In this document: piece after piece, positions 53,154 to 63,073 of the stretch
Layout: each line of letters starts with the position of its first letter
How positions within the stretch are numbered: position 1 is the stretch's first letter
NCBI RefSeq assembly: GCF_030410375.1
Contig: NZ_JAUHHE010000002.1
Span: forward strand, 226,618 to 290,617
Reading direction: 5' to 3'
DNA from: Zwartia vadi
GTDB taxonomy: Bacteria; Pseudomonadota; Gammaproteobacteria; Burkholderiales; Burkholderiaceae_B
DNA length: 64,000 bases
The notes under the pieces: model-generated
Seen by the model: the letters and a program-made list of their open reading frames with translations, nothing else
What the model was told of the DNA's origin: nothing
Databases searched by the model: none
Program-made: the position numbers and the translations under genes

Positions 53154-54698
53154 TTAACTCGACTTGAAACGATATTGAAAAGCCTCTGCAAAATGCTGCG
53201 AATCGATTTCTCTATCCAAATCTAGATCAGCGATTGTTCGTGCAACACGCCTGACGCGCTGAATCGCCCGTGCTGAGAGATAGTATCGATCAATCAATAC
53301 GGTCAAGAGAGATTTAGCACCTTCAGTCATCGAGCAATACTCATCCAATTGACTATCACTGAGTCGCGCATTGAGATTTCCCTGTCGGTCTTTCTGTAAA
53401 ACCCTAGCTTGGCAAACACGAGCGCGCACTTTTTCTGAAGTCTCACCAAGTGGCAAGTCCATCCACTTTTCATTTTCTTGAGTTAAATGCACATGTAAAT
53501 CGATTCTGTCCATCAACGGACCGGATACCCGAGCTTGATATGAAAGTAATTGCTCAGGACGACACTGACACGCGCGTTTGGGATGACCGCTCCATCCGCA
53601 CGGGCAAGGATTCATCGTTGCGATAAGTTGAAAGTCTGCAGGGTAAACAATCTTCATGTTGGCCCGTGCGAGCGCAATCTCGTAATTTTCAAGCGGTTCC
53701 CTAAGCGCTTCACGTACTTTACGGTCAAACTCAGGTAATTCGTCTAAAAAAAGAACACCGCGATGTGCAAGGCTTGCTTCACCTGGTTTTGGCTTGAGCC
53801 CTCCTCCAATGATGGCCGCAAGAGAAGCTGAATGATGTGGCGCACGAAACGGACGCAGCACATTGAACGGTTGAGAAATGCCGGCATATGCCGCAATGGA
53901 AGCAACTTCAAGAGATTCGGCCTGGGTCAACTCAGGCAAAATATCAGGCAAGCGTTTTGCCAACATGCTTTTACCTAGGCCTGGCGTGCCGTTAAATAAT
54001 AAGCTGTGCCCGCCCGCTGCCGCGATTTCGAGCGCCCTTCGGGCAATGACTTGACCGCGTATCTCTGATAAACACGTCTTGGGCCTGGCGACTTCAAAGG
54101 TTTTTGCAGCAACTGCGGGCTCAAGCGTAGCCGTTCCATTCAAATGTGCAACGACCTGTTCCAGACTTCTAGCGCCCAAAACGTTGACGCCCGGCACACG
54201 TGCTGCCTCACATGCATCGGTAAAAGGCAAAATCAGTGTTGCGTTGCGAACTGTTCGCGCAACAGCCAATGCAATCGCCAGCGCACCTCTTGTCTGAACC
54301 AGTGCACCAGTTAAAGAAAGTTCCCCGGCAAAAACGATATCAGCCAAGAGTGAAGAAACTTCGTTGGATCTTGGGCTGAGTGGATCTGAGTGTTGGGTGA
54401 CTGGCAACAATATTTGTCCAGAGACCAACAGCACACCCAGAGCAATCGGCAAATCGAAGCGCCCTGATTCTTTAGGAATATCGGCCGGAGATAAGTTGAC
54501 TGTCAGTCGCCCGAGTGGGAACTCAAAACCGCTGCTCAGGATAGCGGCACGCACACGCTCACGACTTTCGCGGACTTCGGCGTCTGCCAAGCCAACAATT
54601 CCAAAACTAGGGAGCCCGCGTGCCAGATGGGTTTCAACGCGAACGACTGGCGCATCCAAGCCAATGAGTGAGCGGCTAAGCAAAACAGCAAGTGACAT
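53154..54698 (-). CDS. comM: YifB/ComM-family AAA+ ATPase
   Basis: 514-residue protein of the magnesium-chelatase-like ATPase family. ComM in naturally competent bacteria is a branch-migration helicase for incoming DNA. N-terminal Lon-like domain with VNLSPADIPKESGRFDLPIALG (near 70, from its start VNLSPADIPKE), P-loop FNGTPGLGKSMLAKRLP (near 223), Walker B VLFLDELPEF, and CPCGWSGHPKRACQC with clustered cysteines (near 370). ATG at 54698 gives the normal start MSLAVLLSRS; four residues upstream are not needed. It lies between rpmI and ubiK. Confidence 0.94.
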   Translation of the reverse strand: MSLAVLLSRSLIGLDAPVVRVETHLARGLPSFGIVGLADAEVRESRERVRAAILSSGFEFPLGRLTVNLSPADIPKESGRFDLPIALGVLLVSGQILLPVTQHSDPLSPRSNEVSSLLADIVFAGELSLTGALVQTRGALAIALAVARTVRNATLILPFTDACEAARVPGVNVLGARSLEQVVAHLNGTATLEPAVAAKTFEVARPKTCLSEIRGQVIARRALEIAAAGGHSLLFNGTPGLGKSMLAKRLPDILPELTQAESLEVASIAAYAGISQPFNVLRPFRAPHHSASLAAIIGGGLKPKPGEASLAHRGVLFLDELPEFDRKVREALREPLENYEIALARANMKIVYPADFQLIATMNPCPCGWSGHPKRACQCRPEQLLSYQARVSGPLMDRIDLHVHLTQENEKWMDLPLGETSEKVRARVCQARVLQKDRQGNLNARLSDSQLDEYCSMTEGAKSLLTVLIDRYYLSARAIQRVRRVARTIADLDLDREIDSQHFAEAFQYRFKSS

Positions 54699-54853
54699 GG
54701 CTTTTTCCAAACAGCCAAGTATGTCGTGTTTAAGTACTCTTTCACGCCCGGACGAGCTGAAAGATCCAGCTCGTCAACTCCTCATTGACTTGAACTTAAC
54801 TTGCACTTGCAACAATCGGGCATTCGGACAAACGAAAATTAAGCGCTCAACGA

Positions 54854-55117
54854 TCAATCAGACTGATCGGCATTTTCAAGCTTGGCTACACGAGCCTCGA
54901 GAGCATGCAACTGTTGCTCCAGGGTCTCAATACGAACATGTGCACGGCTCAATAGTTCAGCCTGAACATCGAACTCTTCGCGTGTGACAAGATCCATTCG
55001 ATTGAAAGCCTGCCCCATAAAGGCCTTGACGTTGCGTTCAATATCGGCAGCTGGACTTTTAGCGATAAGTTCCGAAACATTTTTTTGAAATTCTTCAAAC
55101 CAAGCATTTGCTTTCAT
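54854..55117 (-). CDS. ubiK: Ubiquinone-biosynthesis accessory factor UbiK (YqiC/BMFP)
   Basis: 87-residue small helical protein that helps assemble the ubiquinone synthesis complex in E. coli. The N-terminus KANAWFEEFQKNVSELIAKS with AADIERNVKAFMGQAFNRM next, and the C-terminal coiled coil ETLEQQLHALEARVAKLE, are the family pattern. ATG at 55117 is preceded by AGGAG at nine bases; a GTG at 55120 is also possible. It is divergent from glnK across 280 bases. Confidence 0.93.
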   Translation of the reverse strand: MKANAWFEEFQKNVSELIAKSPAADIERNVKAFMGQAFNRMDLVTREEFDVQAELLSRAHVRIETLEQQLHALEARVAKLENADQSD

Positions 55118-55248
55118 CACGATGTGCTCCTGTAGCTAATACGGTAGTTTAGAGGGAGTTGCGATCACCCTTACCCTCAAACACTTTTAAAAATTCGAAA
55201 AATATCCAAAAAATAACCGTCAACCCAAGAAATAAGCTAAATACTTTC

Positions 55249-55263
55249 GCACCAACATAGTGC
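55249..55263. promoter_or_regulatory. NtrC-like binding site upstream of glnK
   Basis: GCAC-N7-GTGC (GCACCAACATAGTGC), which has the exact spacing of the NtrC consensus. It lies about 82 bases before the sigma-54 element, a normal enhancer distance. A degenerate second copy, GCAC-N7-GAGC, is at 55279-55293. A consensus match only. Confidence 0.6.
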
Positions 55264-55328
55264 TCATTTATGTTCTTTGCACTTATTTTGAGCCATTCAA
55301 GCCAAACAAGTTCTATAGCAGTGCCTGA

Positions 55329-55736
<408 letters not shown>

Positions 55737-55763
55737 TTTCATTGAATCAATGGAGCATTAAAA

Positions 55764-57002
55764 ATGGATAAAGCCGATATTGCATGGGTAGGTGTTTCAA
55801 CCCTGTTAGTTCTTCTGATGGTTGTACCGGGCTTGGCCTTGTTTTATGGTGGATTGGTGCGATCGAAAAACGTCCTGTCCGTGTTGATGCAAGTCATGTG
55901 TACTTTCGCCGTAGCAGTGCTGCTTTGGTTTGCATACGGCTATTCGCTTACATTTACTGAAGGCAATGCCTTTGTAGGTGGATTTTCACGTTCATTCTTC
56001 AGTGGAATGTTTAATCCAGCAGATGGCGTGTATTCGATGACAGGCTCCATTCCTGAGTTTCTTTACGCAGCTTTTCAAGCGACCTTTGCTGGGATCACCT
56101 GCGCACTGATCGTAGGGGCCTTTGCCGAGCGCGCCCGTTTTTCTGCAGTACTCGTGTTTACTGTTTTATGGTTCACTTTTGCCTACATTCCCGTCGCACA
56201 CATGATCTGGTTTACTTCAGACACTTCTAAAGGCTTGCTTGCAGCAAAAGGTGCGCTTGACTTTGCTGGTGGAACAGTCGTTCATATCAATGCAGGCGTA
56301 GCAGCTTTAGTGGGAGCGTTTGTAGTTGGAAAGCGTCTTGGATATGGTAAGGAAGCCATGCAGCCACACAACCTACCTATGACGATGATCGGAGCTTCGT
56401 TGTTGTGGGTGGGATGGTTTGGTTTTAATGCAGGCTCAGCGCTCGCAGCGAACGAAATTGCCGCGCTTGCCTTGTTTAACACCCTGATTGCAACCGTGGG
56501 TGCGGTCTTAGCCTGGGTATTTACCGAATGGGCTGTCAAAGGCCGTCCGTCCATGCTCGGTGCAGCATCAGGTGCAATTGCCGGCTTAGTGGGTGTCACC
56601 CCTGCTGCTGGCTTGGTTGGACCTGTTGGAGCACTTGTTATCGGAATCGCTGCAGGTGTCATCTGCGTGTGGGGAGTCAATGGTCTGAAACGCATAATGG
56701 GCGCTGACGATACGCTGGATGTCTTCGGCATTCACGGTGTCGGCGGCATTGTCGGTGGCGTTTTAGTTGCCTTCTTCAACGCAAAAGCACTCGGAGGCCC
56801 TGGTCTCGATTCGATTAGTTTGATCGGCGGACAGTTATTTGTTCAGCTCGAGGGTATGGTTATCACGATCATTTGGTCTGGAATCGTTGCTTTTGTTGCC
56901 TTTAAGATCGCAGACATGATGTGCGGCTTGCGTGTGAGTGAGGACATGGAACGCGAAGGTTTGGACATCACGACCCACGGTGAATCCGCATACCACCGTT
57001 AA
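55764..57002 (+). CDS. amtB: Ammonium channel AmtB
   Basis: 412-residue inner-membrane ammonium transporter with eleven hydrophobic segments. The twin pore histidines are seen in FAGGTVVHINAGVAALVGA (His174) and DVFGIHGVGGIVGG (His324), and the start contains ADIAWVGVSTLLVLLMVVPG. No cleavable signal peptide is obvious; the chain begins almost directly in the first helix. It is controlled with glnK from the sigma-54 promoter and ends before a clear terminator. Confidence 0.95.
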   Translation: MDKADIAWVGVSTLLVLLMVVPGLALFYGGLVRSKNVLSVLMQVMCTFAVAVLLWFAYGYSLTFTEGNAFVGGFSRSFFSGMFNPADGVYSMTGSIPEFLYAAFQATFAGITCALIVGAFAERARFSAVLVFTVLWFTFAYIPVAHMIWFTSDTSKGLLAAKGALDFAGGTVVHINAGVAALVGAFVVGKRLGYGKEAMQPHNLPMTMIGASLLWVGWFGFNAGSALAANEIAALALFNTLIATVGAVLAWVFTEWAVKGRPSMLGAASGAIAGLVGVTPAAGLVGPVGALVIGIAAGVICVWGVNGLKRIMGADDTLDVFGIHGVGGIVGGVLVAFFNAKALGGPGLDSISLIGGQLFVQLEGMVITIIWSGIVAFVAFKIADMMCGLRVSEDMEREGLDITTHGESAYHR

Positions 57003-57027
57003 TTGGATGGATTGAGTTTGATATTTG

Positions 57028-57059
57028 CCGACGCTGCTGTGTGTAGCGTCGGTTTTTTT
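57028..57059 (+). terminator. Rho-independent terminator after amtB
   Basis: Stem CCGACGCT / AGCGTCGG with a nine-base loop, followed by TTTTTTT on the plus strand, 26 bases after the amtB stop. It also separates amtB from the convergent ptsI. Confidence 0.9.
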
Positions 57060-57066
57060 ATTGTGA

Positions 57067-58779
57067 CTACTGAAGGATAGATGGGTCGATTGTGCTTTGG
57101 CGATTCAAAGCAGTGGCGACTTGTTGGCGCAGCGCATTGGAATGCCCTCTCCTGATTTCCCGTTTCACATCAAGAAGTTGCTGGGGGTGCATGGAAAACT
57201 GGGTCAATCCCAGTCCAAGTAGCAATCGAGTAAGTTTAGGATCACCGGCCATTTCTCCGCAGACTGCTACAGGAATACCTGTACGCATGCCAGCATTGAT
57301 CGTATTTGCGATCAGCTTCAGAACCGCTGGATGCAAAGGATCATATAGCGCTGAGACCTCATTATCCGCTCGATCGATCGCGAGCGTGTACTGGATCAAA
57401 TCGTTAGTGCCGATCGATAAGAAATCCAAGGCATCAGCAAAAGGATCAATTGCGATTGCAGTCGCAGGGATTTCCACCATGCAGCCAACCTGAATATTTG
57501 CAGAATAGCGTTGGCCGCGCGCATCAAGCTCACGTTTAGCCGACTCAATAGCGGCCTTGGCCGCAACAACCTCATGCATGTGTGCAACCATGGGAAATAA
57601 AATCCGTACTGTCCCGTGGGCCGAGGCTCTCAAAATTGCCCTGAGCTGTGTGGCGAATAAATCAGGATGAGCCAGGCAATAACGGATGGCACGCAATCCC
57701 AGCGCAGGGTTTGTTGCCACAGTCGCCTCACCATCCAAGGCCTTGTCCGCACCCACATCAAGAGTACGAATGGTGACAGGCAAATTATTCATCGCCTGAA
57801 CAACCGAAGCATAAGCAAGATACTGCTCTTCTTCGCTCGGTAATTCAGTGCGACCAATAAATAGAAACTCACTACGAAACAGACCTATTCCACATGCGCC
57901 ATTAGCAAGGGCAAGGTCCACCTCATCAGGTAACTCAATGTTGGCTTGCAACGACACAGCTATACCATCAAGCGTTTCGGCAGGTACATCTTTAAGAGCG
58001 ATTAATGTCGTGCGATCGTCTAGGTAGCGCTCTTGTAACACTTGATACTGCTCAAGTGCGAGCGGGGAAGGATTGACGATCAAGACACCTTGAATGCCAT
58101 CGATAATGACTAAATCTCCGTCTCTTAACAAGCTACGCGCATGTCCGAGTGCAACGACGGCAGGAACCGACATGCTGCGCGCCACAATGGCAGTATGCGA
58201 GGTCGCACCACCCAGATCAGTCGCAAAGCCTGCAAATCGAGCGCCACGCAACCGTATCATGTCAGCTGGAGAAATATCGTGAGCAATGACGATCAGTGGC
58301 TCGTCACTCTCACCAGCAAGCTCAAACGCACTTAATGCTCTAGAACCCGCAAGCTCGTGTAAAACGCGCTCGATGACATGGCGGACATCAGCACCACGTT
58401 CGCGTAAATACTCATCTTCCATTGCTGCAAACTGCTCACCAAGAATCTGACCTTGTGTGGTGAGTGCCCATTCAGCGTTGTAATGTTTGTCTTCGATCAG
58501 TTTAAGGGCCTCGTCTGCAAGCAAGGGATCCGACAAAAGCATGCCGTGCACACTGAGCAAAGCAGCCAACTCACGCGGCGCATCCTCTGGCAAAGTTTCA
58601 GCCAGTTCGAGCATTTCTCTGCGAGTCGTTTCTAGGGCGCGACTCAAGCGTGCTTGTTCAGCTTGTACTGCAGACAATGGCACGCGATAGTGGGCGACTT
58701 CTAGGGCGGCGGCGCCCATGACTAGAGCCCGTCCGATTGCATAGCCGCGTGCTGCCCCCTGCCCGTAAAGGCAAACCAT
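57067..58779 (-). CDS. ptsI: PTS enzyme I (phosphoenolpyruvate-protein phosphotransferase)
   Basis: Enzyme I, which takes phosphate from PEP and passes it to HPr. With the start at 58779 it has 570 residues and begins MVCLYGQGAARGYAIGRA, matching the usual family start length. The phospho-histidine lies in DLGGATSHTAIVARSM; later motifs are FRSEFLFIGR, MVEIPATAIAIDPFADALDF (near 420) and VAVCGEMAGD. A longer frame up to 58875 overlaps ptsH and has no better ribosome site; neither start shows a good Shine-Dalgarno. Its neighbours HPr and EIIA without sugar-specific permeases suggest a regulatory PTS. Confidence 0.93.
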   Translation of the reverse strand: MVCLYGQGAARGYAIGRALVMGAAALEVAHYRVPLSAVQAEQARLSRALETTRREMLELAETLPEDAPRELAALLSVHGMLLSDPLLADEALKLIEDKHYNAEWALTTQGQILGEQFAAMEDEYLRERGADVRHVIERVLHELAGSRALSAFELAGESDEPLIVIAHDISPADMIRLRGARFAGFATDLGGATSHTAIVARSMSVPAVVALGHARSLLRDGDLVIIDGIQGVLIVNPSPLALEQYQVLQERYLDDRTTLIALKDVPAETLDGIAVSLQANIELPDEVDLALANGACGIGLFRSEFLFIGRTELPSEEEQYLAYASVVQAMNNLPVTIRTLDVGADKALDGEATVATNPALGLRAIRYCLAHPDLFATQLRAILRASAHGTVRILFPMVAHMHEVVAAKAAIESAKRELDARGQRYSANIQVGCMVEIPATAIAIDPFADALDFLSIGTNDLIQYTLAIDRADNEVSALYDPLHPAVLKLIANTINAGMRTGIPVAVCGEMAGDPKLTRLLLGLGLTQFSMHPQQLLDVKREIRRGHSNALRQQVATALNRQSTIDPSILQ

Positions 58780-58807
58780 TGGTGAAGGACGCAAGTCGTC
58801 CGTCAGG

Positions 58808-59077
58808 CTATTCGCCTTCGCCGAATTTGTCATCGAACAGTTTTTTAATAGCGTCGAGCGCACGCTCAGCATCACTGCCGTTTGCCTCGACTTTGACGTT
58901 GGAACGTATGCCAGCAGCCAGCATCATGACGCCCATAATACTTTTGGCGTTGACGCGCTGAGCGCCTTTAGAGATAAAAATTTCGCTTGAATACTGACTA
59001 GCGAGTTGAGTTAATTTGGCCGCAGCACGAGCGTGCAAGCCAAGTTTATTGGACACGACGATATCAAGATCAGGCAT
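58808..59077 (-). CDS. ptsH: Phosphocarrier protein HPr
   Basis: 89-residue HPr. NKLGLHARAAAKLTQLA carries the active His near 15, and AKSIMGVMMLAAG holds the regulatory serine position near 46. It passes phosphate from enzyme I to EIIA. It starts 42 bases after the EIIA gene and ends 28 bases before the preferred ptsI start. Confidence 0.95.
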   Translation of the reverse strand: MPDLDIVVSNKLGLHARAAAKLTQLASQYSSEIFISKGAQRVNAKSIMGVMMLAAGIRSNVKVEANGSDAERALDAIKKLFDDKFGEGE

Positions 59078-59119
59078 ATCGAATATGGGTGAAGATGAGG
59101 TTAGCTCGCGCAGATACCG

Positions 59120-59515
59120 TCAGTCTACACGCAACACCGACTGTGTGGCTCCAAGCAGTGCCTTGTTCATGACAATATCTAATGTTGCATTGCGATAATT
59201 GATTACTTTGAGCAACATTGAGGCGTTTACCCCACCGAGCACTCTACAATCGACACCACGTTCCCGCAATGCGTGTGCGGCGACAACGGCGATATTTGCA
59301 GGTGTTGCGCCTGGCAAATCAGTGAGAACAAGAACACCTTCGCCATTGTCCGCTTCCAGTAATGCCTTGGCTAAAAGCGCCGAGGTCGAAGAAGCGCACT
59401 CATTAGGCTGAATATCAAAAATGAAGATGCCGGGATCCTCGCCGAGTACGTGTTTTGCACACACCTCCAAAGCGGATGCAAGGGGCTCATGCGCCACAAC
59501 AAAAATTGAGACCAT
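59120..59515 (-). CDS. PTS EIIA component, mannose type
   Basis: 131-residue EIIA of the mannose family. The start VSIFVVAHEPLASALEVCA has the phosphorylated His at position 9, and LVLTDLPGATPANIA (near 61) is a conserved loop. No EIIB, EIIC or EIID gene follows, the common state in Burkholderiales, where these proteins are thought to act in regulation (for example of PHB or carbon metabolism). It begins three bases after gshB. Confidence 0.93.
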   Translation of the reverse strand: MVSIFVVAHEPLASALEVCAKHVLGEDPGIFIFDIQPNECASSTSALLAKALLEADNGEGVLVLTDLPGATPANIAVVAAHALRERGVDCRVLGGVNASMLLKVINYRNATLDIVMNKALLGATQSVLRVD

Positions 59516-59518
59516 CTC

Positions 59519-60484
59519 TCAGGTAGCCTGAGCAACAGCTTGTTCTAACGCCTCGACAAATCGAGCGCCAACATCAAAACCTGTTTGTTCTGTGATTTCA
59601 ACAAAGCAGGTTGGGCTTGTGACATTAATTTCAGTCACATATTCTCCGATGACATCCAGGCCGACCAGCAGTAATCCACGCTTGCTCAACTGAGGTGCTA
59701 TTTCACGCGCAATTTCCCAGTCCCTTTTCGAAAGCGGTTGGGCAACGCCCCGACCACCCGCTGCAAGATTGCCACGCGTTTCACCTGCAAGTGGAATACG
59801 AGCAAGACAATACGGTACAGGTTCACCACCTATTAGCAGGATGCGCTTGTCGCCTTGTGTGATCTCAGGGATATAGCGTTGAGCCATGATGGAGCGTTGA
59901 CCATTGTGCGTCAGTGACTCAAGGATGGCATTGAGATTGGGCTCGTTTACGGAAAGCTTGAAAATGCCAGTACCACCCATGCCGTCGAGCGGCTTGACAA
60001 TCACATCACGATGTTCAGCGTGAAAGGCTTTGATTCTGGCCATATCTCGCGTCACAAGCGTGGGAGTTGTGAACTTGGCAAATTCTGTAATGGCAAGTTT
60101 TTCAGGGTGATTACGGATAGCTTCACCGCTGTTAAATATACGCGCGCCTTGTGCTTGTGCGTAATCAAACATATGGGTGATGTAGACATACTCCATGTCA
60201 AACGGAGGGTCCTTGCGCATCACTACTGCGGAAAAGTCCTTAAGGGGGATCTCAACAGCCGCACCTAAATCTTTCCACCAGTTCGATGCGTGCAAATCGG
60301 CACCATCGACTAGTCCGATGGGAGCCGCGCAAGCAAAGACATCTCCGTTTTGGATGTATACATCACCCTGCAGAGCAACACTTAGAGAATGACCACGGGC
60401 AACAAGTGCCCGCATCATTGCAACAGAGCTGTCTTTGTAGGCCTTTAGGGATGGAAGCGGATCCAGAACAAACAAAACATGCAT
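59519..60484 (-). CDS. gshB: Glutathione synthetase
   Basis: 321-residue ATP-grasp enzyme joining gamma-glutamylcysteine and glycine. MHVLFVLDPLPSLKAYKDSS is the family start; VIVKPLDGMGGTGIF (near 160; VKPLDGMGG) is the ATP loop; ILLIGGEPVPYCLARIP and GLDVIGEYVTEINVTSPTC (near 273) complete the active site. It starts three bases after the infC stop, an unusual neighbour; gshA, which normally precedes gshB in this order of bacteria (recollection), is absent from the window. Confidence 0.95.
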   Translation of the reverse strand: MHVLFVLDPLPSLKAYKDSSVAMMRALVARGHSLSVALQGDVYIQNGDVFACAAPIGLVDGADLHASNWWKDLGAAVEIPLKDFSAVVMRKDPPFDMEYVYITHMFDYAQAQGARIFNSGEAIRNHPEKLAITEFAKFTTPTLVTRDMARIKAFHAEHRDVIVKPLDGMGGTGIFKLSVNEPNLNAILESLTHNGQRSIMAQRYIPEITQGDKRILLIGGEPVPYCLARIPLAGETRGNLAAGGRGVAQPLSKRDWEIAREIAPQLSKRGLLLVGLDVIGEYVTEINVTSPTCFVEITEQTGFDVGARFVEALEQAVAQAT

Positions 60485-60487
60485 GAC

Positions 60488-61030
60488 TTAGGCCGCAGCT
60501 TCTTTTGTAGGCGTTTTCTTGCGTGGTGAAAGCACCATCACCATTTGGCGACCTTCTAGCTTGGGCATCGCTTCAACCACAGCCATGTCTGTCAAGTCAT
60601 CCCGTACGCGTTCAAGTACACGCATACCGAGCTCTTGGTGCGCCATTTCGCGGCCTCGAAAGCGCAGCGTGACTTTGGCCTTGTCACCTTCATCGAGGAA
60701 ACGCTTTAGATTACGAAGCTTGACTTGATAGTCACCTTCGTCAGTCGCCGGGCGAAACTTGACCTCTTTGACTTGGATAATTTTTTGTTTGGAGCGAGCT
60801 TCGGCTAAACGTTTTTGTTCTTGATATTTGAATTTGCCATAATCCATCAAACGGCAGACTGGCGGATCAGCGTTAGGCGCGATCTCAACCAAATCGATGT
60901 CGTTTTCTTCAGCCATACGAATGGCATCGAAAACTTTAACAATACCGAGCTGTTCGCCCTCTATACCTAATAAACGCACCTCAGGAACTCGGATTTCACC
61001 ATTGATGCGATGTGGTTTTTCTGTTGCGAT
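60488..61030 (-). CDS. infC: Translation initiation factor IF-3 (ATC start)
   Basis: IF-3, 180 residues, which keeps the 30S subunit free and checks start codons. The true start is ATC at 61030, giving (M)[20 protein letters not shown], the standard family N-terminus; AGGAG lies eight bases upstream. Reading from the first ATG would lose 17 residues. Later motifs: [18 protein letters not shown] (near 63), [18 protein letters not shown] and [18 protein letters not shown] rare start codon is typical of infC, because IF-3 controls its own translation through it. It follows thrS by 18 bases and is followed by gshB instead of rpmI. Confidence 0.97.
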   Translation of the reverse strand: MATEKPHRINGEIRVPEVRLLGIEGEQLGIVKVFDAIRMAEENDIDLVEIAPNADPPVCRLMDYGKFKYQEQKRLAEARSKQKIIQVKEVKFRPATDEGDYQVKLRNLKRFLDEGDKAKVTLRFRGREMAHQELGMRVLERVRDDLTDMAVVEAMPKLEGRQMVMVLSPRKKTPTKEAAA

Positions 61031-61048
61031 GTTGACGACTCCTAGTAG

Positions 61049-62998
61049 TTAGGCCGACTGCGGTGCAGGCGAACCGGAATTGCGGCGTAATGCCACGTCT
61101 TCGTTTAGCAGTGAAACAAACTGAGCGGTCGGCATCACACCGAGCTCAACGCCACCACGTCCACGTACAGCTACTGCCCCTACCTGACGTTCTTTTTCGC
61201 CGACCACCAGGATATAAGGGACCTTTTGCAGACTGTGTTCTCTGATTTTATAGGTAATTTTCTCACTGCGTAAGTCTGATTCTACTCTAAAGCCTTGTTT
61301 TTTCAGGCTTTGTGTGATTTCTGCCGCATAATCAGCCGCATGTTCAGAAATACAGCACACTACGGCCTGAACAGGGGCGAGCCATGCTGGCATCGCGCCG
61401 GCATGATTTTCAATCAGCATGCCGATAAAACGCTCAAATGAACCCAAAATCGCACGATGCAACATCACTGGCGCACGGCGTTGATCCGAGGCGTCAACGA
61501 ACTCAGCGCCGAGACGTTGGGGCATCGAAAAATCAACCTGGATCGTCCCGCACTGCCAATGACGCCCAATTGCGTCCTTCAAGGTGTATTCGATTTTGGG
61601 GCCGTAGAAAGCCCCCTCTCCGGGTGACACCTCGAAGACACACCCGGTTCGTTTAAGGCTTTCCATGAGTGCAGTTTCAGCCTTGTCCCAAACCTCGTCG
61701 CTACCGATACGTTTTTCGGGTCGTGTGGCGACCTTGTAGAGCACTTCAGTAAAACCAAAGTCGGCATAGACCTTTTGTAGCAGGGATGTAAACGCAGCAC
61801 ACTCGTCCTGAAGTTGATCTTCGGTGCAAAAAATATGCCCGTCATCTTGTGTAAAACCACGCACGCGCATCATGCCGTGCAGTGATCCAGAGGGCTCGTT
61901 ACGATGACACTGCCCAAATTCACCGTAGCGCAAAGGTAAGTCGCGGTAGGAGTGCAAACCAGAATTAAAAATTTGAACATGACCCGGGCAGTTCATTGGC
62001 TTTAAGCCGTAGACCCGATTTTCAGATTCGGTCGTAAACATATTTTCACGATAGTTATCCCAATGCCCTGTTTTTTTCCAGAGTGAGATATCGAGTATCT
62101 GCGGAGCCTTGACTTCCTGGTAGCCATTGTCGCGATAGACTGCACGCATGTATTGCTCAACTTGCTGCCAAATCGCCCAACCCTTTGGGTGCCAAAAAAT
62201 CAGTCCAGGGCCTTCTTCCTGGAAGTGAAATAAATCCAGATCTCGACCGATCTTGCGGTGATCTCTACGCTCGGCTTCCTCGAGCATATGCAGGTATGCA
62301 TCCTGATCCTCTTTGGTGGCCCAGGCAGTACCGTAAATCCTCTGCAACATCTCGTTGTTGCTATCGCCACGCCAATATGCGCCGGCGACCTTCATTAACT
62401 TGAAAACTTTGAGTTTCCCAGTGCTGGGAACATGAGGGCCGCGACACAAATCGATAAAGTCCCCTTCTCTGTACAAACTGATCGTTTCGTTTCCGGGGAT
62501 CGCGCCAATAATTTCGGCCTTGTATGTCTCGCCAATCTCTTTGAAATAGGCCACAGCATCGTCACGCAGCCACTCCTCACGCGTCACGACTTCGTCTTTT
62601 TTAGCAAGCTCCGCCATTTTCTTTTCAATGGCAATCAAATCCTCTGGCGTAAAGGGGCGCTTGTAGGAAAAATCGTAATAAAAACCATTATCGATCACAG
62701 GGCCAATTGTGACCTGCGCTTCAGGAAACAAGGACTTGACTGCATAAGCTAACAAATGTGCAGTCGAATGACGAATCAGATCCAGACCCTCAGCATCTTT
62801 AGCGGTAATAATGGCAAGATTCGTATCGCTCTCTAGTCGGTGCGTAGTGTCAACCAGACGGCTTTTTCCCTCATGGGTAATCCGTCCGCCTAGGGCAGCA
62901 CGCGCAAGTCCTGCACCAATCGATTGAGCCACCTCGGCAACCGTGACCGGTCCTGGGTATTGACGCTGCGACCCGTCGGGGAGCGTAATAGAGAGCAT
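61049..62998 (-). CDS. thrS: Threonyl-tRNA synthetase
   Basis: 649-residue class II synthetase. [20 protein letters not shown] is the TGS domain start; the editing domain (about 70-225) has [20 protein letters not shown] and [17 protein letters not shown]; the core has [10 protein letters not shown] (zinc Cys), [20 protein letters not shown] and [11 protein letters not shown]; the anticodon domain ends it. ATG at 62998 has AGGA nine bases upstream; a GTG two codons earlier is possible. It heads the fused thrS-infC-gshB-PTS unit and is divergent from the M15 peptidase gene. Confidence 0.97.
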   Translation of the reverse strand: MLSITLPDGSQRQYPGPVTVAEVAQSIGAGLARAALGGRITHEGKSRLVDTTHRLESDTNLAIITAKDAEGLDLIRHSTAHLLAYAVKSLFPEAQVTIGPVIDNGFYYDFSYKRPFTPEDLIAIEKKMAELAKKDEVVTREEWLRDDAVAYFKEIGETYKAEIIGAIPGNETISLYREGDFIDLCRGPHVPSTGKLKVFKLMKVAGAYWRGDSNNEMLQRIYGTAWATKEDQDAYLHMLEEAERRDHRKIGRDLDLFHFQEEGPGLIFWHPKGWAIWQQVEQYMRAVYRDNGYQEVKAPQILDISLWKKTGHWDNYRENMFTTESENRVYGLKPMNCPGHVQIFNSGLHSYRDLPLRYGEFGQCHRNEPSGSLHGMMRVRGFTQDDGHIFCTEDQLQDECAAFTSLLQKVYADFGFTEVLYKVATRPEKRIGSDEVWDKAETALMESLKRTGCVFEVSPGEGAFYGPKIEYTLKDAIGRHWQCGTIQVDFSMPQRLGAEFVDASDQRRAPVMLHRAILGSFERFIGMLIENHAGAMPAWLAPVQAVVCCISEHAADYAAEITQSLKKQGFRVESDLRSEKITYKIREHSLQKVPYILVVGEKERQVGAVAVRGRGGVELGVMPTAQFVSLLNEDVALRRNSGSPAPQSA

Positions 62999-63073
62999 CA
63001 GCACTAATCCTGTAACAAATCGACAATCATGAAGTTTACCATTCCATCCTGCTCCAAAAGGACTTAGAAAAGC

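Noticed and set aside
54364..54987. 207-residue frame on the plus strand
   Set aside because: It lies antisense to comM and runs into ubiK; no domain and no start signal.
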